64,000 nucleotides of DNA from Sphingobium sp. D43FB (GCF_002312805.1 NZ_NMUA01000005.1:1-64000); one strand, 5' to 3'; shown: positions 37,671-47,153, counted from the stretch's first letter. Notes: generated by a model from the letters alone, not told the origin. Numbers and translations are program-made.

Positions 37671-39793
37671 GGGGCAGCCCCTTCGATCGCGCGAAGATAG
37701 CGCGTGCCATTGGCGTTGGGGGCCACGCGGCGGGCCGGGCGAGCGGACGGGCGTTCCATCGCCGTCCATAACAGTCCGCGCAGTTTCGCTCGGCAGGGCG
37801 TGCAGTCAGGGTCGCGCCGCACGGCGTCGAGCGCGCCCGACAGGGCCAGCGGGTCGGGCAGGCGGGCGGCTTCGCTGCGCACCCAGCGGTCCAGCGCATC
37901 GAGCGCGATCGGTCCCCGGATCGCGCCCGGCCCGTCGCCCAGTGCGCGCCAGGCGGCGGCGGCGGGGCCATCGCCGCGCTCGACGGGCGCAACCGCCAGC
38001 GTGCGGCTGGCCGCGCCTTCGCGCTTGCCGGTCATGCGGCGGCTGGGGTCGATCGGCGGGAGTTCCGGCCCGACGCGCGACAGGAAGATGCGGGTCGCCT
38101 GCTGCACCTCCTTGATGAAGCGGAGCGCGCGATAGGCGAAGGGGAGGGCGAGATCGGGATGCCCTTGCCGCAGATGCACTTCGGATTGCCACATTTCATC
38201 GACGGCGTTTTTGAGGATGGCGCGGGTTTCGGGATCGAGGCTGGAGGCGGCGCTATCGTCATGGGGATGGCCATAGTCGGCCAGCACATCTTCGGCGACG
38301 CCAAAGCCCGGCGCGGGTTGGCGCGGGGGACCATGGTCATGGCCGTCGCCGTCATGATGGGTTTCGGCGTCGGCGTCGGCGGTGGGGAGTTGCGGCTGGG
38401 CCGATTCCTCGCCGCCCAAAAACTGGCTGTAGCGGCCGCGTAAAATCTGCTGGTCGGTGCCGATGCTGGCAGAACGGGCGAGATAGCGGTCGGCGCTGAG
38501 GCGGGACTTTTGTTTGAGCAGCGCTTCGGCGTCGATGATGACCTGTCGCTGGCTGCGGAAATAGGCGGGCAGGACGGTGTTGACCATGCCCTCCAGCCCG
38601 CTGCCTTCGGGCTGCTGTGCCGATGGCCAGCGCAGGATGAGGCTGGGGCTGCGCGCTTCCTGCGGGGCAGGGCTGCGATTGTCGCGCACGATGAGTTGCA
38701 CGACCATGTCGCTGCCGGGACCAAAGCCCAGCGTTCCGAAATCGAGGCGCGGCGTGAAGCGGCGGTCGCGCGCCGGGCCGCTGCCAGTGACGGCAATTTC
38801 GCGCTCGGTGAAGGTCACATTTTCGCCCTCGCCGATGGCCAGCGTGATGCGCAGCCGGGCGCTGGCGGCGACGCCATAATCGTCGGTCGCGGTGAAGGTA
38901 GGGGACCAGCTGCGCTGTCCGCGCGTCACCAGGGTCAGGCTGGCCTTCGGGCTGATGGCTTTCACCTGCGGCACGGCGTCGGCGATGGCGTCGATGCGAT
39001 GGAGCGGCGGGGTCGGGCCGCGCCCGGCGGCGGGATCGACGCGGTAGAGGAAGGCGGCGTCGGCCGTGCGGCTGGCGATCCAGTCTTCGCCGTCGCGGCG
39101 CAGCGCGAGTGGCTGGCTGCCCAGCATCAGGAGGCGCGGGACGCTGGCTTGCGGATCGAAGCGCAAGGTCCATTCGAGCCGCGATCCGTGCGGCACGCGG
39201 GCGTCTAGCGACTGGGAGTCGCGCACGGGCAGGCCGGTGTAAGCGGGCGGGAGGATGCGGAGATTTTGTGCGACGAGGCGGGGGATGCCGGGCGCTGCCG
39301 CGACGCCTTCGCTGGCGGGGGCGAGGGTGGGCGGGCCTTGGCCGGGACGCGGCCAAAGCAGCGCGAGCGCGACGATGATCAGGGCAGCGATCGCGGTCAG
39401 GGCGATGCTGCGTCGCTGCCACTCGGGGGCCAGGCGGTCGGGCGTGTCGGCGTCGATCCGGGCGGTCAGGCGCGCCTGTTGCAGCCGTTGGAGCGGGCCG
39501 AGCGTGGCGTTGTCCGCGAAGAGCAGCGCGGCGCTGTCTTCCATGTCGGGGCGGCGGGCGTCGAGTGTGCGGATCAACCAGTCCTGGTCGAACCGGGCCG
39601 CCAGCCGCAGCGCGATGAGCAGCGATAGGGCCAGGCCGACCGTGAGGGTTGCGATCGCCGCGCCGACCCCCGCCAGCCGCCACGTCACGGCAGCCGCGCC
39701 GAGTGCCAGCGGCACGCCGATGGCGATGGCGTTCAGGAACGCGCGTTTGCGGGCGGGGGCCGTCCATGGACGGGTGAGGGCGGTGGCGCTCAT
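37667..39793 (-). CDS. DUF4175-like membrane protein
   Basis: A 708-residue protein with helices at about 18-62 (two) and 135-155, a long extracytoplasmic region with beta-rich repeats (TFTATDDYGVAASARLRITLAIGEG, LIVRDNRSP), a His/Asp-rich segment (ETHHDGDGHDHGP) and a helical C-terminus (AILKNAVDEMWQSEVHLRQGHPDLALPFAYRALRFIKEVQQ). The layout fits DUF4175, found beside MoxR/DUF58 genes in alphaproteobacteria. The His/Asp cluster may bind a metal. Both neighbours overlap it by four bases. Confidence 0.72.
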   Translation of the reverse strand: MSATALTRPWTAPARKRAFLNAIAIGVPLALGAAAVTWRLAGVGAAIATLTVGLALSLLIALRLAARFDQDWLIRTLDARRPDMEDSAALLFADNATLGPLQRLQQARLTARIDADTPDRLAPEWQRRSIALTAIAALIIVALALLWPRPGQGPPTLAPASEGVAAAPGIPRLVAQNLRILPPAYTGLPVRDSQSLDARVPHGSRLEWTLRFDPQASVPRLLMLGSQPLALRRDGEDWIASRTADAAFLYRVDPAAGRGPTPPLHRIDAIADAVPQVKAISPKASLTLVTRGQRSWSPTFTATDDYGVAASARLRITLAIGEGENVTFTEREIAVTGSGPARDRRFTPRLDFGTLGFGPGSDMVVQLIVRDNRSPAPQEARSPSLILRWPSAQQPEGSGLEGMVNTVLPAYFRSQRQVIIDAEALLKQKSRLSADRYLARSASIGTDQQILRGRYSQFLGGEESAQPQLPTADADAETHHDGDGHDHGPPRQPAPGFGVAEDVLADYGHPHDDSAASSLDPETRAILKNAVDEMWQSEVHLRQGHPDLALPFAYRALRFIKEVQQATRIFLSRVGPELPPIDPSRRMTGKREGAASRTLAVAPVERGDGPAAAAWRALGDGPGAIRGPIALDALDRWVRSEAARLPDPLALSGALDAVRRDPDCTPCRAKLRGLLWTAMERPSARPARRVAPNANGTRYLRAIEGAAP

Positions 39794-40929
39794 GGCGATA
39801 TGCCACGGCTGCGGCGGGTGGCGAACCAGCGTTCGGCGATCAGCAGCAGCGCGATGAGCAGCGCCAGCCAGGGGCGGAGCGGTTCGGGTTGCTGGTCATA
39901 GGCGCGTCCGCCGGGGAGCGGCGCATAGTCGGCAGCGGCGACGCGCGTGGGCGGCGAGAGAGCAGGCGCGAGCAGATGGCGCAATTGCGCGGGGAAATCG
40001 CCATCCAGCAAGACCGGCATGTCGGCGGGGCGTAGCGGCCGGGTGAAGCGGAGCCAGCCGCCCGCGCCCAGCGGTGCGCCCTCGACCAGCGGTATGCCGA
40101 GCGCATCGCGCCAGTGCGGCGCGGGGGTGCCGTTTGGCGGGGTGGCGTCGCTGGCGATCAAGGCCGTGCCGCCTTGGGTGATCCAGTCTGCGACGCTGTC
40201 GGGCAGGGTGCCGCCTGCGAGCCAGATCAGCACATGCTGGCGGTCGGGCAAGGGGCTGTCGAGCGGGGCGCTGTCGATGGGGCGTTCGGTTGGCTGCCAG
40301 CTCATCGCGGCGGCGCGCAGGTAGCGCAGGGCGGGGCGATGTGCGGCATCGAAGCGGATCGCGACGGTCGGTGTCGGGGGTGCTGTGGTGGTAGGCGAGG
40401 GCATGGTGCCGGGTCCGATGCGCCAGTCGACCTTGCGCGACAGGTGCAGGCGGGCGGCGTCCGCGCCGTCTATGACCTGCGGCGTGAGGATGGTGAGCGG
40501 CGTTGCGGCGGGGAGATCGGCGTCGAGCTGGCGGATAAGGCTGGCGAGCGGCAGGGGGCCGGTGGGTGCGGCCTCCTCGATCGGCGGAAAGCCGGGGGCG
40601 AGCCAATGGACTCGCGCATCGGCCAATTGCGCGCGATCCATCCGCGCGCCGGGCACGACCGCGACATAGGGCGTATCGTCGCCTGCACCCGACAGGACCG
40701 GCTGCGCCAGCCATAGCGCGACCAGCGCCAGCAGCAGGAGCCGGAGCAGCAGCAGCGGCCATTCGTCGAAGCGCAGGCGCGACCGGGGCCGTGGTTTCGA
40801 CCGCAGCCAGCGCAGTGCGGCGAAGTCGGTCGGCAATTGTTCGCTCTTGCGCGCGATATGGATGGCGAGCGGCACCAGCAGGGCCAGCAACGCCGTCAGT
40901 GCGGCGGGAAAGAGCAGGCCGACACCCAT
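39790..40929 (-). CDS. BatA-type membrane protein (aerotolerance regulator N-terminal)
   Basis: A 379-residue protein opening GVGLLFPAALTALLALLVPLAIHIARKSEQ and RFDEWPLLLLRLLLLALVALWLAQPVL, the two-helix BatA signature, then a von Willebrand-like or amidotransferase-like soluble part and a last helix (PWLALLIALLLIAERWFATRR). The ATG at 40929 lies two bases after the DUF58 stop and removes a low-complexity extension. It is expected to work at the inner membrane with the MoxR ATPase and DUF58 protein. Confidence 0.82.
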   Translation of the reverse strand: MGVGLLFPAALTALLALLVPLAIHIARKSEQLPTDFAALRWLRSKPRPRSRLRFDEWPLLLLRLLLLALVALWLAQPVLSGAGDDTPYVAVVPGARMDRAQLADARVHWLAPGFPPIEEAAPTGPLPLASLIRQLDADLPAATPLTILTPQVIDGADAARLHLSRKVDWRIGPGTMPSPTTTAPPTPTVAIRFDAAHRPALRYLRAAAMSWQPTERPIDSAPLDSPLPDRQHVLIWLAGGTLPDSVADWITQGGTALIASDATPPNGTPAPHWRDALGIPLVEGAPLGAGGWLRFTRPLRPADMPVLLDGDFPAQLRHLLAPALSPPTRVAAADYAPLPGGRAYDQQPEPLRPWLALLIALLLIAERWFATRRSRGISP

Positions 40930-40931
40930 GG

Positions 40932-41807
40932 TCAGACCGCCGCGAACAAGCGGCGCAGCGGCAGATCGACCGGCTCGTCCAGCATATGCGCGACATGGAC
41001 CACGCCCGCCGCGTCCAGCCGGGCATGGAGCGCAGCGCGCGCTTCGCCGAAGCGGGCCAGAAATTCGGCGCGCAGGGCGACGCCATCGGCGAGCAGTTCC
41101 TCGCCGGTTTCGGGATCGCGAAAGCGATAGCCGCCGCTGAAGGGGAAATCGCGTTCGGCGAGCGTCAGCATCTCGACCACCAAAGTCTCGCGCCCGGCGG
41201 CGGCCAGTTTCTCGACCAGCGCGACCGCGCCTTCGTCGAAACAATCGCTGAGCAAGATGACCAGATCATGCGCGCCGATTCGCTCCCACACGGGAGCAAG
41301 CTGCTCTTCGGGCGGGAAGCCGGTGGCGGTGCGCAGCGCCAGCAGGTCGAGCAGCAGCCGGTCGCGCTGGCGCAGGCCCGTGGCGGGGGGGAGTAGGGTC
41401 AGGCCTGCATCGCCCAGGGCCATCAGCCCGAACCGGTCGCCCTGCTGCATCGCCAGTTCGCCGATCGAGGCCGCCATCGCCTTGGCGGCGTCGAAGCGGC
41501 TATAGTCGGGGCGGCCCGCATCGGCCTGGCCCATCGAGGCGCTGGCGTCGATCACTATCCAGACCGCGACCGGGCTTTCGCGCTCGGCTTCCCGCACGAA
41601 GAATTTGTCCGACCGGGCGTAGAGTTTCCAGTCGATCTGGCGCAGTTCGTCGCCCGGTTCATAGGCGCGATATTGGGCGAATTCCAAACCCGCGCCGCGA
41701 CTGTGGCTTTGGTGTAGGCCGATGCCATGCTGCCCGACCGCGCGCCGCGTGACGAGGCGCAGGCCTTTCAGCCTGCGGCGGACATCGGCGGGGATCAGGT
41801 CGGCCAT
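40932..41807 (-). CDS. DUF58 domain protein
   Basis: A 291-residue soluble protein: RRAVGQHGIGLHQSHSRGAGLEFAQYRAYEPGDELRQIDWKLYARSDKFFVREAERES is the DUF58 core, followed by a von Willebrand A-like fold beginning VWIVIDASASMGQ with the D-x-S-x-S metal site. It follows moxR by nine bases. DUF58/MoxR pairs are thought to assemble or activate other proteins at the membrane; the client here is unknown. Confidence 0.9.
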   Translation of the reverse strand: MADLIPADVRRRLKGLRLVTRRAVGQHGIGLHQSHSRGAGLEFAQYRAYEPGDELRQIDWKLYARSDKFFVREAERESPVAVWIVIDASASMGQADAGRPDYSRFDAAKAMAASIGELAMQQGDRFGLMALGDAGLTLLPPATGLRQRDRLLLDLLALRTATGFPPEEQLAPVWERIGAHDLVILLSDCFDEGAVALVEKLAAAGRETLVVEMLTLAERDFPFSGGYRFRDPETGEELLADGVALRAEFLARFGEARAALHARLDAAGVVHVAHMLDEPVDLPLRRLFAAV

Positions 41808-41816
41808 GGTGCGCGA

Positions 41817-42806
41817 TCAGGCGAGCGGCACGGCGCGCAGCAGCGAGGCGATGACATCGTCGGCGCTGCGCCCCTCGGCCTCGGCCGCGAAGGACAGCAG
41901 CAAGCGATGGCGCATCACCGGCGCGGCCAGCGCGACAATATCGTCGCGAGTGGCGGCGAGGCGGCCCTGCAACAGCGCGCGCGCCTTGGCGGCCAGGATC
42001 AGCGACTGGCCCGCGCGCGGCCCGGCGCCCCATTTGACATAGCGGGCGATGTCATCGGGCGCGCCGTCGCCGGGGCGGCTGGCGCGGATGATCCGCGTCA
42101 CCCAGTCGAGCAGCTCGTCGCCGAAATGCACGTCGCGTACCAGCTTCTGCAGCGCCAGCACTTCCTCGCCCGCCATCACGGCGGGGACGGTGCCGGGCTT
42201 GGACCCGGTGGTTTGCGCCAGGATCGCGCGCTCCTCCGCTTCGCTGGGATAATCGACGCGGATATGCAGCAGGAAGCGGTCGAGCTGGGCTTCGGGCAGG
42301 GGGTAGGTGCCGGCCTGCTCCAGCGGGTTCTGCGTCGCCAGCACGAAGAAGGGGGCGGGCAAGCGGTGCGTGACGCCGGCATAGCTCACCGTCTTTTCCT
42401 GCATCGCCTCCAGCAGCGCCGCCTGCGTCTTGGGCGGGGTGCGGTTGAGTTCGTCGGCGAGCAGCAGGTTGGTGAAGACCGGGCCGGGCTGGAAACGGAA
42501 GCTGCGATGGCCGGTGCCATGGTCCTCCTCCAGCAATTCGGTGCCCAAAATGTCGCTGGGCATCAGGTCGGGGGTGAACTGGACGCGGCGAAAGTCGAGC
42601 TTCAACGCTTCGCCGAGCGAGCGGACGAGCAGGGTCTTGCCAAGGCCCGGCACGCCTTCGAGCAGGCAATGGCCACCAGCGAGCAGGCCGATCAGCAATT
42701 GTTCGACCACATCGGCCTGGCCCACGATCGCCTGACCGATCGCCGCGCGCAATTGGGTGAGCGCGGCCAGGCGCGTCTGGATTTCGGCTTCGGTGAGGTC
42801 GGTCAT
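41817..42806 (-). CDS. MoxR-family AAA+ ATPase
   Basis: A 329-residue ATPase. Walker A is GVPGLGKT (residues 51-58), Walker [10 protein letters not shown], sensor 1 FVLATQNP, with the MoxR-type [15 protein letters not shown] and LPEAQLDRF. Such ATPases act as chaperones for metal insertion or complex assembly. It starts the MoxR/DUF58/BatA/DUF4175 run; a palindromic repeat (42828-42914) separates it from DUF4159. Confidence 0.93.
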   Translation of the reverse strand: MTDLTEAEIQTRLAALTQLRAAIGQAIVGQADVVEQLLIGLLAGGHCLLEGVPGLGKTLLVRSLGEALKLDFRRVQFTPDLMPSDILGTELLEEDHGTGHRSFRFQPGPVFTNLLLADELNRTPPKTQAALLEAMQEKTVSYAGVTHRLPAPFFVLATQNPLEQAGTYPLPEAQLDRFLLHIRVDYPSEAEERAILAQTTGSKPGTVPAVMAGEEVLALQKLVRDVHFGDELLDWVTRIIRASRPGDGAPDDIARYVKWGAGPRAGQSLILAAKARALLQGRLAATRDDIVALAAPVMRHRLLLSFAAEAEGRSADDVIASLLRAVPLA

Positions 42807-42827
42807 TGGCTTCCTAACTTAAAGGCC

Positions 42828-42914
42828 GTCATCCCCGCGCAGGCGGGGATCCATCTCCGGCGCTATCTCTTGGCGCGCTGGTGGGAGATGGGTTCCCGCC
42901 TGCGCGGGAATGAC
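42828..42914. repeat. Paired palindromic repeat (GTCATCCC family)
   Basis: Arms GTCATCCCCGCGCAGGCGGG and CCCGCCTGCGCGGGAATGAC face each other around a 40-base middle in which GGATCCATCTCC is mirrored by GGAGATGGGTTC. It fills the gap between the DUF4159 and MoxR genes. Confidence 0.88.
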
Positions 42915-42937
42915 GAAGGCAAAGGGCAGAACGAGGA

Positions 42938-43633
42938 TCAAACCGACAGCGCATACATTACGATATTGACCGCAAATTTGGTGTTGTCTTCGGCCAGGAA
43001 GCGTTTGTTGCGCCAGTCATAGTCCCATTCGCAGCCATAATCCTTGTTGCTGTAGAGAACGCCCAGTCGGCCATTTACCTCTATCCCCTTGAGATAATCA
43101 TGGACCAGATCGTCGCCCCAGCCATTGAGTTCGAGGCCGGTATTGGGTGGCCCGTCGAAGGTGAAGAAGCTGCGATAGAGGCCATGGTTTTTGGGCAGCG
43201 TCTTCATCGCCTTGGCCCCGAAAATCCTGGCCATCTGCGCTTCGAACGAGCGGGCGAACAGGCCGTCAATGTCGTGATTGCAATCGTCCACCAGAACGAA
43301 GCCACCATTGCGGACATAGCGTTCGAAATTGCGCCGCTCGGCGGGTGAGAACTCGACCAGTTTGTGCCCGGCGAGATAACAGAAGGGCGCGGTCAGCATC
43401 TTGGGGTCCGACAGGGCGAGGACATGCTCCTTCGGATCGACCCGCAAGGTCGTATAGTCGATCAGCGAGGTGATGACGTTGGACGGCATCCGCTGATCGA
43501 CATCCCAGTCGCCTGAATCATAGCGCAGGCGGGTGAACCAGAAATCATAGCCTCCGGCTGCCGCGAGCGGACGGGCCAGCAAGGCGCTGGCCAGGCCACC
43601 TGCCATCAGCCGGAGGAAATCGCTGCGGGTCAT
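42938..43633 (-). CDS. DUF4159 domain protein, exported
   Basis: A 231-residue protein with an N-terminal signal TRSDFLRLMAGGLASALLARPLAAAGG, Tat-like but with only one Arg of the pair. The body, FWFTRLRYDSGDWDVDQRMPSNVITSLIDYTTL, FVLVDDCNHDIDGLF and NGRLGVLYSNKDYGCEWDYDWRNKR, is the DUF4159 fold, related to amidotransferase-like domains. In other genomes it accompanies BatA and MoxR genes; sometimes it is fused to BatA. Function is unknown. Confidence 0.85.
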   Translation of the reverse strand: MTRSDFLRLMAGGLASALLARPLAAAGGYDFWFTRLRYDSGDWDVDQRMPSNVITSLIDYTTLRVDPKEHVLALSDPKMLTAPFCYLAGHKLVEFSPAERRNFERYVRNGGFVLVDDCNHDIDGLFARSFEAQMARIFGAKAMKTLPKNHGLYRSFFTFDGPPNTGLELNGWGDDLVHDYLKGIEVNGRLGVLYSNKDYGCEWDYDWRNKRFLAEDNTKFAVNIVMYALSV

Positions 43634-43648
43634 GTGCCGAACATTACC

Positions 43649-43768
43649 GATCCTCCCTGGAAGGGGAGGTGTCTGGCGTAGCCAGACGGAGGGGTGTCAC
43701 GCTATCGATAGGGTGACACCCCTCCGTCAGCACTTCGTGCTGCCACCTCCCCCGCCGGGGGAGGATCG
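43649..43768. repeat. Paired palindromic repeat (CGATCCTCC family)
   Basis: A 120-base element: outer arms CGATCCTCCC and GGGAGGATCG, inner arms GGAGGGGTGTCAC and GTGACACCCCTCC, and small hairpins (GTCTGGCGTAGCCAGAC, CAGCACTTCGTGCTG) within each half. It lies between the DUF4159 and TldE genes and could fold into a large cruciform or RNA structure. Confidence 0.85.
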
Positions 43769-43795
43769 TCCATCTGGTAACCGTCAGCGCCAATA

Positions 43796-45130
43796 TTACA
43801 CCGCGTCCGAGAGCGAAGTGAAGGTGAAGTCGCGCAGTTTCATCGGCGGGACCATGATGTTCATCGATACTTCGTCGGGCGGCACGCGGACGGGTTTGCC
43901 GAGTTCTTCGACATTGTTGAGCATGATCACCGGGCTTTCGTTGAACCGGAAATTCTTGATCGGATATTTGATCTGCCCGTTTTCGATATAGAAGGTGCCA
44001 TCGCGGGTCAGGCCGGTCAGCAACACCGTCTGCGGATCGACCATGCGAATATACCAGGTGCGGGTGACGAGCACGCCGCGCTGGGTTGAGCGCACCAGTT
44101 CGGCGGTCGACTTGGTGCCGCCCGTCATCAGGATATTGCCCATCTGGCCGACAGGTGCTTTCCCCTGTTTCTGCGCCCAATAGCGGCTGTAATCCAGCGC
44201 GACGACCTTGCCGTCCTTGACCAGGTCCATGCGCTTGCGCGGCACGCCCTCTTCGTCCCAGGGCAGGCTTGGTGCGACCGGATCCCAGGGGTCGGTGTAG
44301 AAATTGACCTGCGGCCCGAACACCTGCTGGCCGATCTTGTTGCCGCCGCCTGCCTTGGACAGGAAGCTGCGGCCTTCATCGGCTTCGCGCGCGCCAAAGA
44401 AGTTGAACATGAAGCCGATCAGCCCGGCGGCGGCCATCGGTTCCAGAATGACGGTATATTTGCCCGGTTCCAGCGCCCTGGCTTCAGACGAGGCCGATGC
44501 CTTGCGCATCGCGATCTGGATATCATCCTCGACCTTGAAGCGGGTGGCGTCCTGCGTATCGGTGCCGACCCAGCCCGATCCCCGGCCATCCTGCGTGCGG
44601 ACGGTGCAGGTATAATCCAGCACGGTCGAACGCTGATAGCCGAAATTGCCCTTGCTGTTGGCGAAAGCGACGAAGCTCTGGCCATCCTCCAGGAAACCGG
44701 CGGCGATCAGATTCTGCGCCTTGCACGCCGTGATCGAGGCGGCGGCGACCTTGGCCCGATAGACGGGGGTGATTGCAGCGGTTGCTTCGCTGAAGGTCGG
44801 GCTGGTCTTATAGACCTGCTTGTCCACGGCAGGCATGAATTCCGGGTTTTCCGGGGCGAGCTTGGCTAATTCTTCGGCGCGGCGCACGACTCGTTCGAGC
44901 GAGGCGTCGTCAAACTGGTTGATCGTGGCGATGCCGACCCGCTTGCCATAGGCGACCTGGACCTGAAGGTCGGTGTCGTCGGTCAGGCCGGCGGTCGAGA
45001 CATTGTTGAGCGCAAAGCGCACATTGCCCTGAATCTGGCCGGTCAGTTGCGCGGTGCATTCGTCGGCTTTCGACATGGCGACCACTTTGGTCAGAATGTC
45101 CTTCGCCTGTGCTTCGGTAAAGATGCCCAT
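43796..45130 (-). CDS. TldE/PmbA-family protein
   Basis: A 444-residue protein of the TldD/PmbA metallopeptidase superfamily without the HExxxH metal site, so it is the TldE-like, non-catalytic partner. Seen: LQVQVAYGKRVGIATINQFDD, KYTVILEPMAAAGLIGFM, VRSTQRGVLVTRTWYIRMVDPQTVLLTGLTRDGTFYIENG and VPPMKLRDFTF. It has no signal peptide. The 21-base gap after tldD implies co-transcription, and the two should form a heterodimer as in Escherichia coli TldD/TldE. Confidence 0.88.
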   Translation of the reverse strand: MGIFTEAQAKDILTKVVAMSKADECTAQLTGQIQGNVRFALNNVSTAGLTDDTDLQVQVAYGKRVGIATINQFDDASLERVVRRAEELAKLAPENPEFMPAVDKQVYKTSPTFSEATAAITPVYRAKVAAASITACKAQNLIAAGFLEDGQSFVAFANSKGNFGYQRSTVLDYTCTVRTQDGRGSGWVGTDTQDATRFKVEDDIQIAMRKASASSEARALEPGKYTVILEPMAAAGLIGFMFNFFGAREADEGRSFLSKAGGGNKIGQQVFGPQVNFYTDPWDPVAPSLPWDEEGVPRKRMDLVKDGKVVALDYSRYWAQKQGKAPVGQMGNILMTGGTKSTAELVRSTQRGVLVTRTWYIRMVDPQTVLLTGLTRDGTFYIENGQIKYPIKNFRFNESPVIMLNNVEELGKPVRVPPDEVSMNIMVPPMKLRDFTFTSLSDAV

Positions 45131-45151
45131 TATACTAACTCCCCTGAGCGA

Positions 45152-46786
45152 TCAGCCGAGCGAACGCGCGGTGTTGATGACGTTGATGCCGTCGAAGCGG
45201 GTGGTCGATGACCCGTGCGACACGGCGGAAACCTGCGAAGGCTGTCCCTTGCCGTCGAAGAAGGAGCCGAACATGCGATAGTCGCTGGAATCGCAGATCG
45301 CCGAGCAGGCGGCCCAGAATTCGGGCGTTCTGATCTGATAGGCGACATCCTCCAGAGGCTGCGTGATCTTGCCGTTCTTGATCTCGTAGAAGAGCGTGCC
45401 GCCGAACTGGGCGTTGTAGCGCTGCTGATCGATCGAGAAGGAACCGCGGCCCAATATGTAGATGCCATCTTCGACATTGCTGATCATGTCGGCGACGCTC
45501 ATCTTGTCCTTGCCGGGTTCCAGCGAGATGTTGGCCATGCGCTGGAACTGCACGTTGGACCAGCTATCGGCATAGGAGCAGCCGTCGCTTTCGCTCTTGC
45601 CCTCGATATGCGCCTGATCGCGGGTGGCCTGATAGCCGACCAGCTTGCCGTTGCGGATCAGATCCCACTTTTTGGTCTTCACGCCTTCATCGTCATAGGC
45701 GACCGCGCCCAGGCTGCCTGGCTGCGTCTTGTCGGCGACGATGTTGACCTTGTCGCTGCCATATTGGAAATTGGCCTTGAGCTTGTCCATCGTCGCGAAG
45801 CTGGTGCCGGCATAATTGGCTTCATAGCCAAGCACGCGATCCAGTTCGAGCGGATGGCCCACCGTTTCATGAATGGTGAGGCCCAGATGATTGGGGTCGA
45901 GCACCAGATCATATTTGCCAGGCTTGACCGATTTGGCGGTCAGCTTCTCGCGCGCTTGTTTGGTCGCGGCGATCGCGTCTTCCTTCATGTCGTAGGACAT
46001 GCCGTAGCTGATGATACCATTGGGACCGACGGTCTTGTCTGCCGCGCGACCGTCGAGATATTCAAAGCCCAGGCCCATGGGCGCGGACAGACCGTCGCGG
46101 ACGCGGAACTTGCCGGTCTTCTTGTCGACGGCGGTGACCTCCATCGGAGCCCAGATGCGATGGACATCCTGGTCGATATAGCTGCCATCGGTGCTGGCAA
46201 AATATTTCTGCTCGTTCACCAGGAACAGGATGGAACTGATGAAGTCCGCGCCTGCATCCATGGCAGCGGCGTTGACGCCCATCAGCAGGTCGACCTTGTC
46301 CTTGATCGGCACGGTCATGCTGTTCTTGGCGATCGGCGTGCGCCAGGATACTTCGCCGACGCCCTTGACCGGGGCGAGCTGGACCGGCGCGGTCTGGGTC
46401 GGTGCGTTCGCCTTGGCGATGGCGACGGCCTGCTGCGCGGCCTTGGCCACGGCATCGGTGGTCATCGCATTGGTGGCGGCAAAGCCCCAGGCGCCGTCGG
46501 CCAGAACGCGGATGCCAACGCCGCTCGATTCGGTGTTGACGACATTTTCGACATTGCGTTCGCGGGTGATGACGAACTGGCGCAGGTAGCGGCCGACGCG
46601 CACGTCGCAATAGGATGCGCCCGCGCTCTTGGCGGCGTTCATCGCGGCGTCGGCCAGCGCCTTCTTGACGGCGACGTCGATCGCGCTGTTCAATTCTTCG
46701 GCGGCAATGACCTTGCCGAACATCGATGGGAGGATAATCCCCCCGACACCCATGGCCCCAAAAGCCAGAAAATCACGTCTGTGCAA
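45152..46786 (-). CDS. tldD: TldD-family metallopeptidase with Tat signal
   Basis: A 544-residue zinc peptidase. Start is a TTG at 46786 with GGGAG seven bases upstream; this reveals an N-terminal HRRDFLAFGAMGVGGIILPS, a twin-arginine (Tat) signal. The metal site is His306-Glu-x-x-x-His311 (LTIHETVGHPLELDR). Other landmarks: NVENVVNTESSGVGIRVLADGAWGFAATNA and FEYLDGR. Escherichia coli TldD/TldE is cytosolic and cuts microcin and antitoxin peptides, so a Tat-exported form is notable. It heads an array of TldE, DUF4159, MoxR, DUF58, BatA and DUF4175 genes. Confidence 0.88.
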   Translation of the reverse strand: MHRRDFLAFGAMGVGGIILPSMFGKVIAAEELNSAIDVAVKKALADAAMNAAKSAGASYCDVRVGRYLRQFVITRERNVENVVNTESSGVGIRVLADGAWGFAATNAMTTDAVAKAAQQAVAIAKANAPTQTAPVQLAPVKGVGEVSWRTPIAKNSMTVPIKDKVDLLMGVNAAAMDAGADFISSILFLVNEQKYFASTDGSYIDQDVHRIWAPMEVTAVDKKTGKFRVRDGLSAPMGLGFEYLDGRAADKTVGPNGIISYGMSYDMKEDAIAATKQAREKLTAKSVKPGKYDLVLDPNHLGLTIHETVGHPLELDRVLGYEANYAGTSFATMDKLKANFQYGSDKVNIVADKTQPGSLGAVAYDDEGVKTKKWDLIRNGKLVGYQATRDQAHIEGKSESDGCSYADSWSNVQFQRMANISLEPGKDKMSVADMISNVEDGIYILGRGSFSIDQQRYNAQFGGTLFYEIKNGKITQPLEDVAYQIRTPEFWAACSAICDSSDYRMFGSFFDGKGQPSQVSAVSHGSSTTRFDGINVINTARSLG

Positions 46787-47076
46787 GGTTCGTCTCCCAC
46801 CTGCGGAACGCCCGCATGATGCGGGTCGGATAGTGATTGGGAAGCGGCCGGTCGGCCGTCCGATGCGGGGGATCATCGCCGTGTGGACGCGGCGGGTCAA
46901 ATATCTTTTACATTCGAACAACATGGGGGTCGCCGCTTTCGACATATGACATCTGTCGAAAGCGGCTGGCCAGAGGGATGCAAGCGCTCCAGTCGCGCGG
47001 GTGCGCGAAACGAAAGACGCGCGCGGAAAGGCGTTCCCCCGCAAGGGGTTGATCTGTTCGAAGCTGTTTAGAAATG

Positions 47077-47153
47077 TGGTCGGGGAAAGAGGATTCGAAC
47101 CTCCGGCCCCTGCCTCCCGAAGACAGTGCTCTACCAGGCTGAGCTATTCCCCG
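47077..47153 (-). tRNA. tRNA-Pro (anticodon CGG)
   Basis: A complete 77-base tRNA including the encoded CCA. On the minus strand it begins CGGGGAATAGCTC; the anticodon loop is TTCGGGA (anticodon CGG, with G37), and the T-arm is GGTTCGAATCC. The acceptor stem pairs CGGGGAA with TTCCCCG-type bases with minor mismatch. It reads proline CCG codons. Confidence 0.97.

Noticed and set aside
42828-43768. CRISPR-like array from the repeats near 43 kb
   Set aside because: The repeats are inverted pairs of different families, not evenly spaced direct repeats.
45215-46819. 534-codon plus-strand frame opposite tldD
   Set aside because: Antisense shadow; the TldD frame has the peptidase motif and a ribosome site.
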